Below are positions 23,153 through 32,960 of a DNA stretch of 64,000 nucleotides, piece by piece. Made by a program: the position numbers and the translations under genes. The notes beneath the pieces were generated by a model. The model did not search any database. It was given only the letters and a program-made list of their open reading frames with translations, and had not been told where the DNA came from. This DNA is from JBDRRP01 sp964446485 (GTDB lineage Bacteria; Desulfobacterota; Desulfobacteria; Desulfobacterales; JBDRRP01). Position 1 is the stretch's first letter. Each line of letters starts with the position of its first letter. The stretch is from positions 1 to 64,000 of the forward strand of contig CAYUOU010000012.1 in assembly GCA_964446485.1 (NCBI GenBank). Direction: 5' to 3'.

Positions 23153-25119
23153 GCCCCACCCTTTCGCAACTGCAGCGTCACCGCTGCCGCCAACGCGACC
23201 ACACCCACCAGATCGGCCCATCCCTCCGGCCACAGCAGACCCCCGGCGGCGACGACAAAGAGTACGGTTTCAGGCCAGGTGGCATTTCGGATGAAGTAGC
23301 GTTCGATGGCGGCGGCAAAGGCCACCAGCCCAAGCATGGTCGTAACCATGGTCACCACGACTTCCCAATGCATGAGTGAGTAGTCCGGTCCCATCCCCAG
23401 CAGGGGCCGGTAGGCCATCACCAGGGGGATGATGTAAAGCCCCTTGGCGAGCTTCCACGAAGTGAAGGCGGTGCGCATTGGGTTGGCACCGGCAATCCCG
23501 GCGCCGGCGAAACTGGCCAGACTGACCGGCGGGGTGACGTTGGCATCCTGGGAGTACCAGAACACGATCATGTGGGCGACCAGCAGCGGGACCCCCATGT
23601 CCAGGAGGGCCGGCCCGGCCAACGTGGCCAGGACGATATAGCTGGCGGTGACCGGAAGCCCCATGCCCAGGACCAGAGAGGCTGCGCCGATGAGCAGGAT
23701 GGCCAGTGCCTTGATGCCGAAACTGAGATCCAGCACCAGGCTGGAGAATTTTAGCCCCATGCCGGTGAGCGTTACCATGCCGACGATGATCCCTGCGGCC
23801 GCACAGGCCACCGACACCATGATCGCCGCCCGTGCCCCCTTGTTAAGGGCCCCCGTGATGGACACGACTTCGGACCAGGCGAACCGTTCAAGAGATACTG
23901 TTGCAGCCGAATCGCCCTTTCCGCTTCTCCGGGAGAGGCCCCATCGCCATGCATTGGCGGTAATACTCGCCGCCACCGTGCTCATGACGGCCACGAAACC
24001 GGCCATCATGGGCGAATAGTTGGCCATGAGCACATAGATGAGAACGGCCAAGGGGATAATGAAGTGGAGTCCGTTTTTGACGACTTCCCAGAACTTGGGC
24101 AGGCTTTCCTTGGGTTGCCCCAGCAATCCTTCTTTTCGCGCCTCGAAGTGAACAAAACAAAGCACGGTGACATAATACAAAATGGCCGGTACCAGGGCCA
24201 CCTTGATGATGGTGAGGTAGCTGGTGTTGGTGAACTCGGCCATGAGAAAGGCGCCGGCGCCCATGATGGGGGGCATCAACTGTCCGCCGGTGCTGGCGGC
24301 CGCTTCGATGGCCCCGGCCACGTGCGGCCGGTAGCCCACTTTTTTCATCATGGGAATGGTAAATGAGCCGGTGGCCACCACGTTGCCCACGGCCGAGCCC
24401 GACACCGAACCCATGAACCCGGAGGCCACCACTGACGTTTTTGCCGGGCCGCCTGAAAATCGGCCCGTGACGGCGTAGGCGAGGTCAATGAAGAACTGGC
24501 CGCCGCCGGTGGATTCCAGGATGGCCCCGAAGAGAACGAAGACGTAGACGAAGGTGGCCGCGACGCCGATGGGCAGCCCGAAAATCCCCTCGGTGGTCAG
24601 CCATAGCGTGGTGACGATCCGCTCCACGCTGTAGCCCTTGTGGATGATGAGTTCAGGCATGTAAGTTCCGTAGAACGCATAGAGTATCGCGGTGATGCAG
24701 ATGCCGGTCATGATCCCGCCGATGACCCGGCGACACGCCTCCAGCACCAGCAGGCAACCCACGATGCTCACCCACAGATCCGCCGGCAGCCAGTCTCCCT
24801 GACGCTCGAAGATGGCGGTTAGATTGATACAGATATAGGCGGTGCAGGCGATGGATCCGGCGGCCAGCAGCCAGTCGATGACGAACCACGGTGTGATGCG
24901 GTCTTTTTTGGCGTTTTGGAATGGCACCTTCAACAAAAAGGTGAGGGTGAGAATCGCCCCAAGGTGGATGGATCGCTGGACCAGGGCCGTCATGGTGGTG
25001 ATGCCGGCCGTGTACAGCTGAAAGAGGCTGAGACTGACGGCAATCACCGAAACCAACCGGGCAGTAAACACCGCCGCGGCGGTGGGGCGAATTTTGGCGG
25101 GGTGCTTTTCTTCAGTCAT
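23137..25119 (-). CDS. TRAP transporter fused permease (DctQM-type), TAXI system
   Basis: A 660-aa polytopic membrane protein combining the small and large TRAP permease subunits, as in TAXI-type systems. The conserved core is SGFMGSVSGSAVGNVVATGSFTIP, then GGQLMPPIMGAGAFLMAEF, and near the end GMGLPVTASYIVLA and WYSQDANVTPPVSLA. The N-terminal 180 residues carry the DctQ-like helices. It runs substrate import on an ion gradient. The start at 25119 overlaps the DUF1850 stop by eight bases. The binding protein is encoded at 25668-26654. The substrate is unknown; TAXI systems commonly carry organic acids or amino acids. Confidence 0.92.
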   Translation of the reverse strand: MTEEKHPAKIRPTAAAVFTARLVSVIAVSLSLFQLYTAGITTMTALVQRSIHLGAILTLTFLLKVPFQNAKKDRITPWFVIDWLLAAGSIACTAYICINLTAIFERQGDWLPADLWVSIVGCLLVLEACRRVIGGIMTGICITAILYAFYGTYMPELIIHKGYSVERIVTTLWLTTEGIFGLPIGVAATFVYVFVLFGAILESTGGGQFFIDLAYAVTGRFSGGPAKTSVVASGFMGSVSGSAVGNVVATGSFTIPMMKKVGYRPHVAGAIEAAASTGGQLMPPIMGAGAFLMAEFTNTSYLTIIKVALVPAILYYVTVLCFVHFEARKEGLLGQPKESLPKFWEVVKNGLHFIIPLAVLIYVLMANYSPMMAGFVAVMSTVAASITANAWRWGLSRRSGKGDSAATVSLERFAWSEVVSITGALNKGARAAIMVSVACAAAGIIVGMVTLTGMGLKFSSLVLDLSFGIKALAILLIGAASLVLGMGLPVTASYIVLATLAGPALLDMGVPLLVAHMIVFWYSQDANVTPPVSLASFAGAGIAGANPMRTAFTSWKLAKGLYIIPLVMAYRPLLGMGPDYSLMHWEVVVTMVTTMLGLVAFAAAIERYFIRNATWPETVLFVVAAGGLLWPEGWADLVGVVALAAAVTLQLRKGGAHSGT

Positions 25120-25663
25120 TTGTCGATCGTTCCATTTTCGACACGCTGGGGTGGGGAAAAATCTTTCTCCACAGGGCACGAAGCCGGCTCACCGGCTGCG
25201 CGCTGAACTGTACCGCCGCATGGGGGGCCACCGCAGACAGGTTTCGCTGCCGGCCGCGCCAGATCAGCGTGTGGTCGACCCCGGGGCTGCCGATACGCAG
25301 CACAAAGTCGCCCACGGGCCTGTGCATGTCTGTGATCACTTCGTAAGGGCCGCGCATTTCCATTCGGCCGATGCCGGGCATTTTACCCATTCCCGCACCG
25401 TACTTCAGGTACCGTTCTTCTTCAATATAAATGCGCCCATCGGCACCGACGCTGTGCGTCTCCCAAATGGGCGCATTTTCTACCGAATGATGGTAGTGAA
25501 GGGTGAACCGCTCCCCCGTGGCCATGGGCAGCACCGCCAGGGGATCGCCCCCTTTCACCGGGGTGAGCCTCATTTCCAGGCCGCCGGGCAGGGCGGCCAT
25601 AAGGGCCGCCGTCGCTGCGACCACGACGGCGGCGACAACGGCGCTGCGTCTGATACCGCTCAC
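25112..25663 (-). CDS. DUF1850 protein of the TAXI-TRAP operon
   Basis: A 183-aa protein with an N-terminal signal-anchor (VVAAVVVAATAALMAALPGG), a family-typical HYHHSVENAPIWE segment near residue 57, and later EEERYLKYGAGMG. DUF1850 proteins are small exported or anchored proteins found almost only with TAXI-TRAP permeases. The gene starts 4 bases after the binding-protein gene and overlaps the fused-permease start by eight bases, so all three are translated together. A role in docking the binding protein is likely but unproven. Confidence 0.85.
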   Translation of the reverse strand: MSGIRRSAVVAAVVVAATAALMAALPGGLEMRLTPVKGGDPLAVLPMATGERFTLHYHHSVENAPIWETHSVGADGRIYIEEERYLKYGAGMGKMPGIGRMEMRGPYEVITDMHRPVGDFVLRIGSPGVDHTLIWRGRQRNLSAVAPHAAVQFSAQPVSRLRALWRKIFPHPSVSKMERSTND

Positions 25664-25667
25664 ATCG

Positions 25668-26654
25668 CTACGGCATCAGATTTGCCGGAACGGTCACACC
25701 CTTCTCCTTCAGGTACCGGATGGTGCCGGGGTGCAGTGGAATGGGAGAATACTTCACGGCGTTTTCCGGCGTCGTATAGGCCGCCGAGGGATGGATCTTC
25801 ACCAGGTAGTCGTTGTGCTCGAAAAGGGCTTTGACCAAATTATAGACGAGATCCGGATCCAAGGCGCCCTGGCAGATCATGACGTTCCACACACCGGCGG
25901 TGGGAACGGGCGCATCGACGCCCCGGTAGACGCCGCCGGCCAGGTCTACGGACGCATAGGTGTTGTTGGCGGTCAGGATCTTCTGCATTTGCGCGTCACT
26001 GAAACCGAGAATCCGAATGTCGTGGGTGGTGGCCAGGTCCAGGATGGAACTGGTGCCCGGGCCCACCGACCAAAAGCCCACTGAGATTGTGCCGTCGCGC
26101 AGGGCGTTGGCGCTTTCGGTGAACGACAGTCGGCTGTCTTTGTAGGCGTCCTTATCTATCCCCAATGCTTTGAGTACGGCTTCCGCCATGAAATTGGTGC
26201 CGCTTCCCGGGCTGCCGGTGCTGATGCTCTGGCCGGCCACCTGCTCGATGTCGGTGATGCCGCTGTTTTTGAGGGTCACCACCTGGAGCAGGTTGGGATA
26301 CATGATGGCCATTCCCAATATGTCGTGCTTTTTCCCATTGAATTTACTGGTGCCGGAATAGCCGGCAACGGCTACGTCGCCCATGACCTCACCCACCACG
26401 GTTTCACCCTTGTGGGCCAGTTTGACGTTTTCCACGCTGGCGCCGGTCACTTCGGCGACGGCCTTGACGCCCTTGACGTATTTGCTCCAGATTTCGGCAA
26501 CGCCGCCACCGTAGGGGTAGTAGATGCCGCCCGTGCCGCCCGTGCCGATGGAGACGAAGGTGGTTTTGGCGGCGGCAGGGGTTGTCATGCAAACGAGCCC
26601 CACGAGCATTACCCATGCCAATAAAATCGGGGTCGAACGGTGATATCGTTTCAT
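25668..26654 (-). CDS. TAXI-family TRAP transporter substrate-binding protein
   Basis: A 328-aa exported protein. A signal peptide (ILLAWVMLVGLVCMTTPAAAK) is followed by SIGTGGTGGIYYPYGGG, the hallmark opening of TAXI receptors, and by STGSPGSGTNFMAEAVL in the middle. It captures a substrate in the periplasm for the fused permease at 23137-25119. GGAGGAACGC precedes the ATG. The ligand is not identified. Confidence 0.93.
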   Translation of the reverse strand: MKRYHRSTPILLAWVMLVGLVCMTTPAAAKTTFVSIGTGGTGGIYYPYGGGVAEIWSKYVKGVKAVAEVTGASVENVKLAHKGETVVGEVMGDVAVAGYSGTSKFNGKKHDILGMAIMYPNLLQVVTLKNSGITDIEQVAGQSISTGSPGSGTNFMAEAVLKALGIDKDAYKDSRLSFTESANALRDGTISVGFWSVGPGTSSILDLATTHDIRILGFSDAQMQKILTANNTYASVDLAGGVYRGVDAPVPTAGVWNVMICQGALDPDLVYNLVKALFEHNDYLVKIHPSAAYTTPENAVKYSPIPLHPGTIRYLKEKGVTVPANLMP

Positions 26655-26693
26655 GCGTTCCTCCTTACTGGTATCCTGAGTCTTTGGGGTGGC

Positions 26694-27131
26694 CTATTCG
26701 CTCATGGCTTTCACGACCACCAGCATCTTTTTGGACATGGTCTTTGTTTTAATGAATGGGATGTTCACTTTCTCGACGGCACCGGGGGCCACCACCGGCG
26801 GTTTGCCTTTTGGTGGTACGAGATGGCCGTTGCCCTTGTCCATGTCCTCCAAGAACACGTGCACCTTAAAACGCAGCGGTTTGTCGCTGACGTTTTTCAA
26901 TGCCAGGGTGACGATGAGTGCCGGGTCCATGCCCTTTTTACCCAGTTGGCAGTCGAAATCGCTGATTTCCGCCGCCGGGGTCACGTCCCACGTAATGGTT
27001 TTCGTTCCGCACACGACGTTTTGGACATTGTCCGGTTGCTTGGGGGCGGAGGCACAGCCGCCAGCCACCAGCGCAATAGCGGCGATGGCCAGCATGAGCG
27101 TACCGATCCTCTGTAACAAATACCGATTCAT
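26694..27131 (-). CDS. small exported lipoprotein of unknown function
   Basis: A 145-aa protein with a lipobox (LVAGGC, Cys at about 26). The mature part contains a predicted beta-rich fold (IVTLALKNVSDKPLRFKVHVFLED) like an immunoglobulin-type FxLYD-like domain, ending in IPFIKTKTMSKKMLVVVKAM. I do not recognise a specific family. It is encoded 40 bases upstream of the TAXI binding protein on the same strand and behind a good sigma-70-type promoter, so it may belong to that transport unit. Confidence 0.75.
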   Translation of the reverse strand: MNRYLLQRIGTLMLAIAAIALVAGGCASAPKQPDNVQNVVCGTKTITWDVTPAAEISDFDCQLGKKGMDPALIVTLALKNVSDKPLRFKVHVFLEDMDKGNGHLVPPKGKPPVVAPGAVEKVNIPFIKTKTMSKKMLVVVKAMSE

Positions 27132-27213
27132 GGGTCCCCTCCTTGATTAAGGTTGGTACATCGACAGATTCGCCAATAACGGGTGTTCAACAGTTAGAAA
27201 GGTGTGAGGGAAA

Positions 27214-27242
27214 TTATTATGATCCCGGCACTGGCATGTCAA
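27214..27242 (-). promoter_or_regulatory. sigma-70-type promoter for the lipoprotein/TAXI operon
   Basis: On the minus strand TTGACA (27237-27242) is followed by TAATAA after 17 bases, or by CATAAT after 15. The start codon at 27131 lies about 75 bases downstream. The position between the acyl-CoA synthetase stop and the lipoprotein start fits an independent transcript. Confidence 0.5.
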
Positions 27243-27282
27243 GCGTGTCGAGGGGAATCGTCGGCAATTGTTTCGACAGCCA

Positions 27283-29109
27283 TCACGCGTACATGGCTTC
27301 AATGAGATCGGCAAAGGCTTTGTAAACGTATTTTCGCTTGACCTTCATGGTGGGGGTGACTTCGCCGTCTTCCTCATAGAGTTTCTTGGGTAGAATGGTG
27401 AATTTTCGCACGTTCTCCACGCGTGCCAGCGTGGCGTTGACGGCGTCCACTTCGCTTTGGATCAAGGCGTTGATGGCGGGATTGCCAGCAAGATCCCGAT
27501 AGGTGGAGAACTGAACCTTGTGATCCTGGGCGTATTTGACGACATTGTCTTCATCGATCATGATGAGTGCGGAGATAAACCGCCGCTTGTCGCCGATGAT
27601 CACGGCGTCGTTGATATAGATGCTCGCCTTGAGTTTGTTTTCAATGTACTGGGGGGTGATGTTCTTCCCACCGGCAGTGACGATGATGTCCTTTTTCCGG
27701 TCGGTGATTTTGAGGAACCCGTCGTCGTCGACCATCCCAACATCACCGCTGTAAAGCCAGCCGTTCACGATGGTTTCGGACGTGGATTCCGGGTTCTTGA
27801 AGTAGCCCTTGAACACCCCCGGCGACTTCACCAGGATTTCGCCGTCATCGGCAATGCGGAGGGTCACCCCGGGGAGGGCCTGGCCCACGGTGCCGGTTTT
27901 GATCTTTCCGATCTGAGAGAGGGTGGTCACGCCCGTGCCTTCGGTCTGGCCGTAGCCTTCAATGAGATTGACGCCGATGGACTGAAAGAAGAGCAATACG
28001 TCCGGTGCAATGGGCGCCGCCCCGGAGTAGGCCACCCGCAGCCGCTCGAAACCCAGCCGTTCGCGCAGTTTGCGCAAGACGGTAACATCCGCCAGGCGGT
28101 AGCCGACGGCGAGGGTGCCCGGCACCGGCGCCAGTGACAGCCGCGCTTGGGCACGGCGCCGCCCCACGGACAGGGCCCAGGCGAACACGGTGCGCTTGAA
28201 CCAGGTGGCGTCGGACATTCGGATCCGGATGGCCGAAAAGTACTTCTCCCAAATGCGGGGGACTGCGTAGCCGACGGTGGGCGAGATTTCCATCATGTTG
28301 TCCATGACGGTGTCCAGTTGCTCCACGAAATTGACGGTGTAGCCGTGGGTGATATGGGCGAAAACAGAAAAGAGACGCTCGAAAATATGACACAAAGGCA
28401 GGTAACTCAGCACTTCATCCGTGTCGTAGATGGGGTTGTCTCGGGCAACGGCCCGGGCCATCCAGGTGACGTTGCCATGGCTCAGCATGGCTCCCTTGGG
28501 GGGGCCGGTGGTGCCGGAAGTATAGATGAGGACCGCGAGGTCGTCGGGGGCGAGGTCGTCGCTGCAGCGCCGGACCCGGTCCGCGTCCGTCGCCAGGGCG
28601 GCGGCCCCCTTTGCCAAAAGTTCCTCCCAGCGCATGAGCATGGGGTCGGAAAAATCCCTCAAGCCCTCGGTGTCCCATACGACGACGGCTTCAAGGTTCG
28701 GCGCCTGGTCGCGGAAATGGAGCCATTTGTCCAGCTGTTCCTCGTTTTCAACGAAGAAGATCCGGGCGTCGCTGTGCGAAATGACGTAACTTACCTGCTC
28801 CCAGGCATTGGTGGCGTAAACACCTACCGAAACCCCGCCGGCGCACTGGATGCCCATGTCGGCGATCACCCACTCGGGGCAGTTGTCGCCGATGATGGCC
28901 ACACGGTCGCCTTTTTTCAGTCCTGCCGCCAGCAGTGCGGCCCCCACCAGCTCCACCTGCTCCAGGTACTGCTCCCAGGAGGTGTCGCGCCACAAGCCCA
29001 TCGCCTTGTGGCGAAGGGCGGTCCCTGACTTCAGGCGCGCCACGGTATTGCGGAAGACGGCAGGGACGGTCCCGGCCCCGTTTACCGCCAGGCTTTCTTG
29101 CGTTTCCAC
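27283..29109 (-). CDS. long-chain-type acyl-CoA synthetase (AMP-forming), locus A
   Basis: A 608-aa AMP-binding enzyme. The P-loop is IYTSGTTGPPKGAM near residue 198, the adenylate site is GYGQTEGTGV near 385, the hinge is YSGDVGMVDDDG and the C-terminal lid has TDRKKDIIVTAGGKNITP. It activates a carboxylic acid to a CoA thioester. It starts with GTG inside the end of the LivF-like gene (28-base overlap). Its coupling to a Liv-type ABC transporter suggests that the acid is imported and trapped as CoA ester. The same arrangement recurs at 58364-60175. Which acid is not known; the FadD15/long-chain branch does not fix chain length. Confidence 0.92.
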   Translation of the reverse strand: METQESLAVNGAGTVPAVFRNTVARLKSGTALRHKAMGLWRDTSWEQYLEQVELVGAALLAAGLKKGDRVAIIGDNCPEWVIADMGIQCAGGVSVGVYATNAWEQVSYVISHSDARIFFVENEEQLDKWLHFRDQAPNLEAVVVWDTEGLRDFSDPMLMRWEELLAKGAAALATDADRVRRCSDDLAPDDLAVLIYTSGTTGPPKGAMLSHGNVTWMARAVARDNPIYDTDEVLSYLPLCHIFERLFSVFAHITHGYTVNFVEQLDTVMDNMMEISPTVGYAVPRIWEKYFSAIRIRMSDATWFKRTVFAWALSVGRRRAQARLSLAPVPGTLAVGYRLADVTVLRKLRERLGFERLRVAYSGAAPIAPDVLLFFQSIGVNLIEGYGQTEGTGVTTLSQIGKIKTGTVGQALPGVTLRIADDGEILVKSPGVFKGYFKNPESTSETIVNGWLYSGDVGMVDDDGFLKITDRKKDIIVTAGGKNITPQYIENKLKASIYINDAVIIGDKRRFISALIMIDEDNVVKYAQDHKVQFSTYRDLAGNPAINALIQSEVDAVNATLARVENVRKFTILPKKLYEEDGEVTPTMKVKRKYVYKAFADLIEAMYA

Positions 29110-29858
29110 CGCTGATACCCCTTGACCGATGCGTCCGATTTCACGCCCATGTAGAATTCCTGAACGTTTTGATCCGCCATGAGTTCGTTGGCCGAACCCT
29201 TCATCACGATACGACCGTTTTCCATGATAACGCCGACGTCAGCGAGCCTTAGCGCCATCCTGGCATTCTGTTCGACCAGTAAAATGGTGATGCCGGCATC
29301 ACGGATCTCCCGAATTATCCGAAAAATCTCGGCCACCAGGATCGGCGACAGCCCCAGCGACGGTTCGTCGAGAAACAGCAGCCGGGGCCGGCTCATGAGC
29401 GCCCGACCGATGGCCAGCATTTGCTGCTCCCCACCGGACAACGTGCCGCCCCACTGCCGCTGACGCTCTGCCAGGATGGGAAACATCTCGAGCACACGGC
29501 CGAGATCTTCAGCCACTGCCTTGCCGTCGTGACGGGTGTAGGCCCCCATGAGAAGGTTTTCCCTCACCGTCAGCGCTTCGAAGATTTCGCGTCCCTCCGG
29601 CACATAGGAGATGCCCATCCGGACGATCTCCTCGGTGTCCATGCCGCCGATGCGCCGTCCGTCGAAAAAGATATGACCCTTGTCGGGCTGATCGTCGATG
29701 AGTCCCATCACTGTTTTGAGAATCGTCGATTTTCCGGCGCCATTATTTCCTAACAGGGCTGTAATGGTACCCGAGGACACCTCCAGAGAGACCCCGCGGA
29801 TGGCGTAAATCAGGTCGTAGTAAGTTTCGATGTTGCGGATATCGAGCAGGAGGGTCAT
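29082..29858 (-). CDS. livF: Liv-type ABC transporter ATP-binding protein (LivF), locus A
   Basis: A 258-aa ATPase with Walker A GNNGAGKST near residue 36, signature LSGGEQQML near 139, and Walker B LLFLDEPSLGLSP. The C-terminus after NVQEFYMGV extends into a basic tail (WKRKKAWR) that is also present, in similar form, in the second copy. It powers import together with the LivG protein whose gene it overlaps by ATGA. It acts on the cytoplasmic face of the inner membrane. Confidence 0.92.
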   Translation of the reverse strand: MTLLLDIRNIETYYDLIYAIRGVSLEVSSGTITALLGNNGAGKSTILKTVMGLIDDQPDKGHIFFDGRRIGGMDTEEIVRMGISYVPEGREIFEALTVRENLLMGAYTRHDGKAVAEDLGRVLEMFPILAERQRQWGGTLSGGEQQMLAIGRALMSRPRLLFLDEPSLGLSPILVAEIFRIIREIRDAGITILLVEQNARMALRLADVGVIMENGRIVMKGSANELMADQNVQEFYMGVKSDASVKGYQRWKRKKAWR

Positions 29859-30664
29859 GGCGAAGCGCTTTCGGTAGTACCGTGTTCAGCGCCGCCCGTC
29901 TCGCCGAGATAGGCCTTGAGGACCTCGGGGTGGGTGCGAACGGCGTCCGGAGGACCCTCGGTAATGGGCTTGCCGAAGTTGATGGCCAGGATCCGGTCCG
30001 ATATGTCCATCACCATTTTCATGTCGTGCTCGATGAGTAAGATCGTCACACCCAGTTCGTCCTGGATGTCTTTGATCCAAAACATCATGTCCTGCTTTTC
30101 GTCCGCGGTCATCCCGGCGCAGGGTTCGTCCAGCAGCAGCAGGCGTGGTTCCAGCGCCAGGGCCCGTCCCAGTTCCACACGTTTTTGGGTGCCGTAGGGA
30201 AGCCCTCCCACCATCTTGTTGCGGACCGACTGCAGGTTCAACAGGTCGATAATTTCTTCGGCCGCCCGTCGATGGGAGCGCTCTTCTTGCCCCGCGAAGG
30301 ATCGGCGGCCCCACAGGGCCGCGCCGCTGAAGATGCCGGTGCGCATGTGGATGTGCCGGCCCAGCATGATGTTCTCCATGGTGTTCATATGCTGGAAGAG
30401 TTCGATATTTTGAAAGGTGCGGGCGATGCCGATCCGGGCGACAGCGTGGGGTTTAAACCCCCGGATGTCACGGCCTTCGAAGCGAATAACGCCGGTTTGG
30501 GGCGAGTAGATGCCGCTGATGCAATTAAACAGGGTGGTCTTCCCGGCCCCGTTGGGGCCAATGATGGCGTGGAGAGCGCCCCGGGGGATGCTCAGGGCGA
30601 TGTCTTCCAGCGCCGTCAGACCACCGAAGCGGATGGTAAGGTGTTCGATCTCGAAAAAGGTCAT
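29855..30664 (-). CDS. livG: Liv-type ABC transporter ATP-binding protein (LivG), locus A
   Basis: A 269-aa ATPase with Walker A GPNGAGKTT, an ARTFQN segment typical of LivG, signature-region YGTQKRVELGRAL in place of LSGGQ, and Walker B LLLLDEPCAGM. ATG at 30664 begins the conserved FFEIEHLTIRFGG but lacks a clear ribosome binding site; a TTG at 30694 preceded by GGAGAAACAA is an alternative that adds 10 residues. It pairs with the LivF protein encoded next. Confidence 0.9.
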   Translation of the reverse strand: MTFFEIEHLTIRFGGLTALEDIALSIPRGALHAIIGPNGAGKTTLFNCISGIYSPQTGVIRFEGRDIRGFKPHAVARIGIARTFQNIELFQHMNTMENIMLGRHIHMRTGIFSGAALWGRRSFAGQEERSHRRAAEEIIDLLNLQSVRNKMVGGLPYGTQKRVELGRALALEPRLLLLDEPCAGMTADEKQDMMFWIKDIQDELGVTILLIEHDMKMVMDISDRILAINFGKPITEGPPDAVRTHPEVLKAYLGETGGAEHGTTESASP

Positions 30665-30727
30665 CGACGATATCGTCCACTCGGCCGCCGGCAATTGTTT
30701 CTCCGGCGGCCGTCGTTGTCTGCGTCT

Positions 30728-31921
30728 TCAGTCCACGTCCATCCACTCCGTGAGCCTTTTGGACTTGCCACCGGCCACGCATTCCACCAGAAACACCTGC
30801 TTTTGGCCCTGGCGGGTGGTGGGGTCCCCGGCCTTGAACGGCTGGTAACTGATGCGGCCGCTGATACCCTTGAATCCGTCGATGCCTTCCATGGCCGTCA
30901 CCAGATTCTCCTGGGTCAGATTGCGACCGCAGCGGTTCAAGCCCTCCACGAGGGGTTCGGCAAACGCGATGCCGGCGTAGTAGAACAACCCCCAGCGCTC
31001 ATCTTTGGCGGCGTATCGATCGAAGATGTCCCTCTTATAGGTGGTGACCACGGTGTCGTCTGAATCAGGCGTTTCGGCAAACGTGGCGGCAATGACTCCC
31101 TGCCAGCCGCCCTTGCTGATGTGCATCATGAGCGGAAAGTCGGAGCACGTGCTGGTGCTCATGAACTGCGGCGAAAACTTCATGGCGGCACTGATACCCA
31201 CCGTCATGAGGGCGTGCTTTACCGTGGTCCACAGGAGCACCGTGTCCGCCTCGGATTTCCGAAGTTGCATCACGTGGGGCTTGAGATCGCTGTCGGTAAT
31301 ATTTACCGGCACCTCGGCCACCAGCTCCAGCCCCGATTCGGCCAGCGCTTCCTTGGCCCCCTTGACGCCCCCTTTGCCGTAATCGTCGTTCTGGTAGATG
31401 ATGGCCACTTTCTTCTTGCCCATGGTCTTCACGGCATAGCGGCAAAGCGCCTTGGCCTCCAGATAGTAAAGGGGATAGACGGCGAAAAGGTACTTCTGCG
31501 GAGGATTTATCCAGTGCTCGGAGCCGGCGGAAGGTCCCACCCAGGGGATGCCGCGTTCCATGAGGTAGTCTTTCACGGCAAGGCCTGGGGCGGTGCCGAC
31601 GCCGCCCACCCAGGCGAAGATGCCCACGCCTTCCTGCAGCTCTTTCACGCCGGCCTTGGTCTTGGCCGGGTTATAAGCATCGTCGAACATGTGGTAGACG
31701 ATCTTACGGCCGTGGATGCCGCCATTGTCATTGATCCATTTAAAGTAGGCGTCGGTGCCGCGGGCCACCGACCCCCATGCCGCGGCCGGTCCGGTCTGAG
31801 GTCCCCACTGACCGATGTGGATTTCCGTGTCGGACACACCGACCACAGGCCCCGCCGCGCAGACACTTGCCGCCAGCACTACGCCCATCACTACCAAGCA
31901 TAACCCCCATTGTTTTCTCAT
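30728..31921 (-). CDS. Liv-type ABC transporter substrate-binding protein, locus A
   Basis: A 397-aa periplasmic binding protein of the LivK/amide-binding class. The signal peptide is WGLCLVVMGVVLAASVCAAG; then GVSDTEIHIGQWGPQTGPAAAWG marks the first lobe, and AIIYQNDDYGKGG the second. GGGAGGGAAGCC precedes the ATG at 31921. It would bind a carboxylic or amino acid for the LivHM channel. The linked acyl-CoA synthetase favours an organic acid over an amino acid. Confidence 0.9.
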   Translation of the reverse strand: MRKQWGLCLVVMGVVLAASVCAAGPVVGVSDTEIHIGQWGPQTGPAAAWGSVARGTDAYFKWINDNGGIHGRKIVYHMFDDAYNPAKTKAGVKELQEGVGIFAWVGGVGTAPGLAVKDYLMERGIPWVGPSAGSEHWINPPQKYLFAVYPLYYLEAKALCRYAVKTMGKKKVAIIYQNDDYGKGGVKGAKEALAESGLELVAEVPVNITDSDLKPHVMQLRKSEADTVLLWTTVKHALMTVGISAAMKFSPQFMSTSTCSDFPLMMHISKGGWQGVIAATFAETPDSDDTVVTTYKRDIFDRYAAKDERWGLFYYAGIAFAEPLVEGLNRCGRNLTQENLVTAMEGIDGFKGISGRISYQPFKAGDPTTRQGQKQVFLVECVAGGKSKRLTEWMDVD

Positions 31922-32054
31922 GGCTTCCCTCCCTTGGTTGATTTCCCCGCTGTTACGTCGACAGTTGCCTTGTCGTCCTGCGCTCACAACATGTTTTTAA
32001 CACCCTGGTGGTAAACGGTGTCGGTTTGTGCCGGCACATGGAACCTTTCATGAA

Positions 32055-32930
32055 TCAGACCTTTTTCACATAATGACGCGAGAACAGCCCACTGGGGCGG
32101 ATGCACAGCATCACGACGATGATGACGAAGGCCACAACGGACTTGAATTCGATGGAGACATACCCGCCGAAGAGGTTTTCGATAATGCCAAGGCAGTATG
32201 CCCCCACTGCGGCTCCCGGTAGAGAGGTCAGCCCCCCCAGCACGGCGGCGGCAAACCCCTTGAGCATGGGGTCCCACATCATGTAGGGCTGCATTACCAC
32301 CGGAGCCAGCAGAACACCGGCCGAGGCGCCCACCAGGGAGGACAACCCCCAGGTGATCATGTTGATGCGGTGGATGCGGATTCCCATGACCCGGGCGGCC
32401 ATCGGATTTTGCTGAGTGGCTTTCATGGCCAGGCCGAGCTTGGAATAGCGCAGGAAGAAGAACAGGCTCGCCATGGTGGTCACGGCCACCAACAGCGTGA
32501 CGATTTCGAGCACACTGATGAAGACATCCCCGATGATCAGGCTTTCGTAAGGAGAAATCGGAAACGGCATGCTTTTTTGCTCTGCACCGAATTTCCAGGA
32601 CACCAGGCCCATGAGGACCATTTCAATGCCGATAGTGATGATGATCATGCCAAGGACATTCGGGTTCTTAATGCGGCGCAGAATGGCGAACTCGAGCAGG
32701 CAGCCGAGAACCACGGCAAAGGTGAGGGCGCCTGCCAGGGCCACCGGGAACGGCGCACCGTACTGACTGATCAGCATGTAGGATAGGTAGGTGACGGCCA
32801 TGGCCATTTCGCCCTGTGCGAAATTGGGGACTTCCGATGTCTTGTAAATGATGACCATGGCCATGCCGATGAGGGCATAGGAGCTGCCCACCGCAATGCC
32901 GTTGACGATCATCTGTAGAAAATCAATCAT
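32055..32930 (-). CDS. livH: Liv-type ABC transporter permease (LivH), locus A
   Basis: A 291-aa permease with the LivH opening (VNGIAVGSSYALIGMAMVIIYKT), EVPNFAQGEMAM, a KATQQNPMAARVMGI loop that contacts the ATPases, and a C-terminal GGLTSLPGAAVGAYCLGIIENL. It forms the inner-membrane channel with LivM, encoded 30 bases upstream. No strong ribosome binding site is visible. Confidence 0.92.
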   Translation of the reverse strand: MIDFLQMIVNGIAVGSSYALIGMAMVIIYKTSEVPNFAQGEMAMAVTYLSYMLISQYGAPFPVALAGALTFAVVLGCLLEFAILRRIKNPNVLGMIIITIGIEMVLMGLVSWKFGAEQKSMPFPISPYESLIIGDVFISVLEIVTLLVAVTTMASLFFFLRYSKLGLAMKATQQNPMAARVMGIRIHRINMITWGLSSLVGASAGVLLAPVVMQPYMMWDPMLKGFAAAVLGGLTSLPGAAVGAYCLGIIENLFGGYVSIEFKSVVAFVIIVVMLCIRPSGLFSRHYVKKV

Positions 32931-32960
32931 GGTTGCGCATCTGATTTCTTGCCAGGTAAT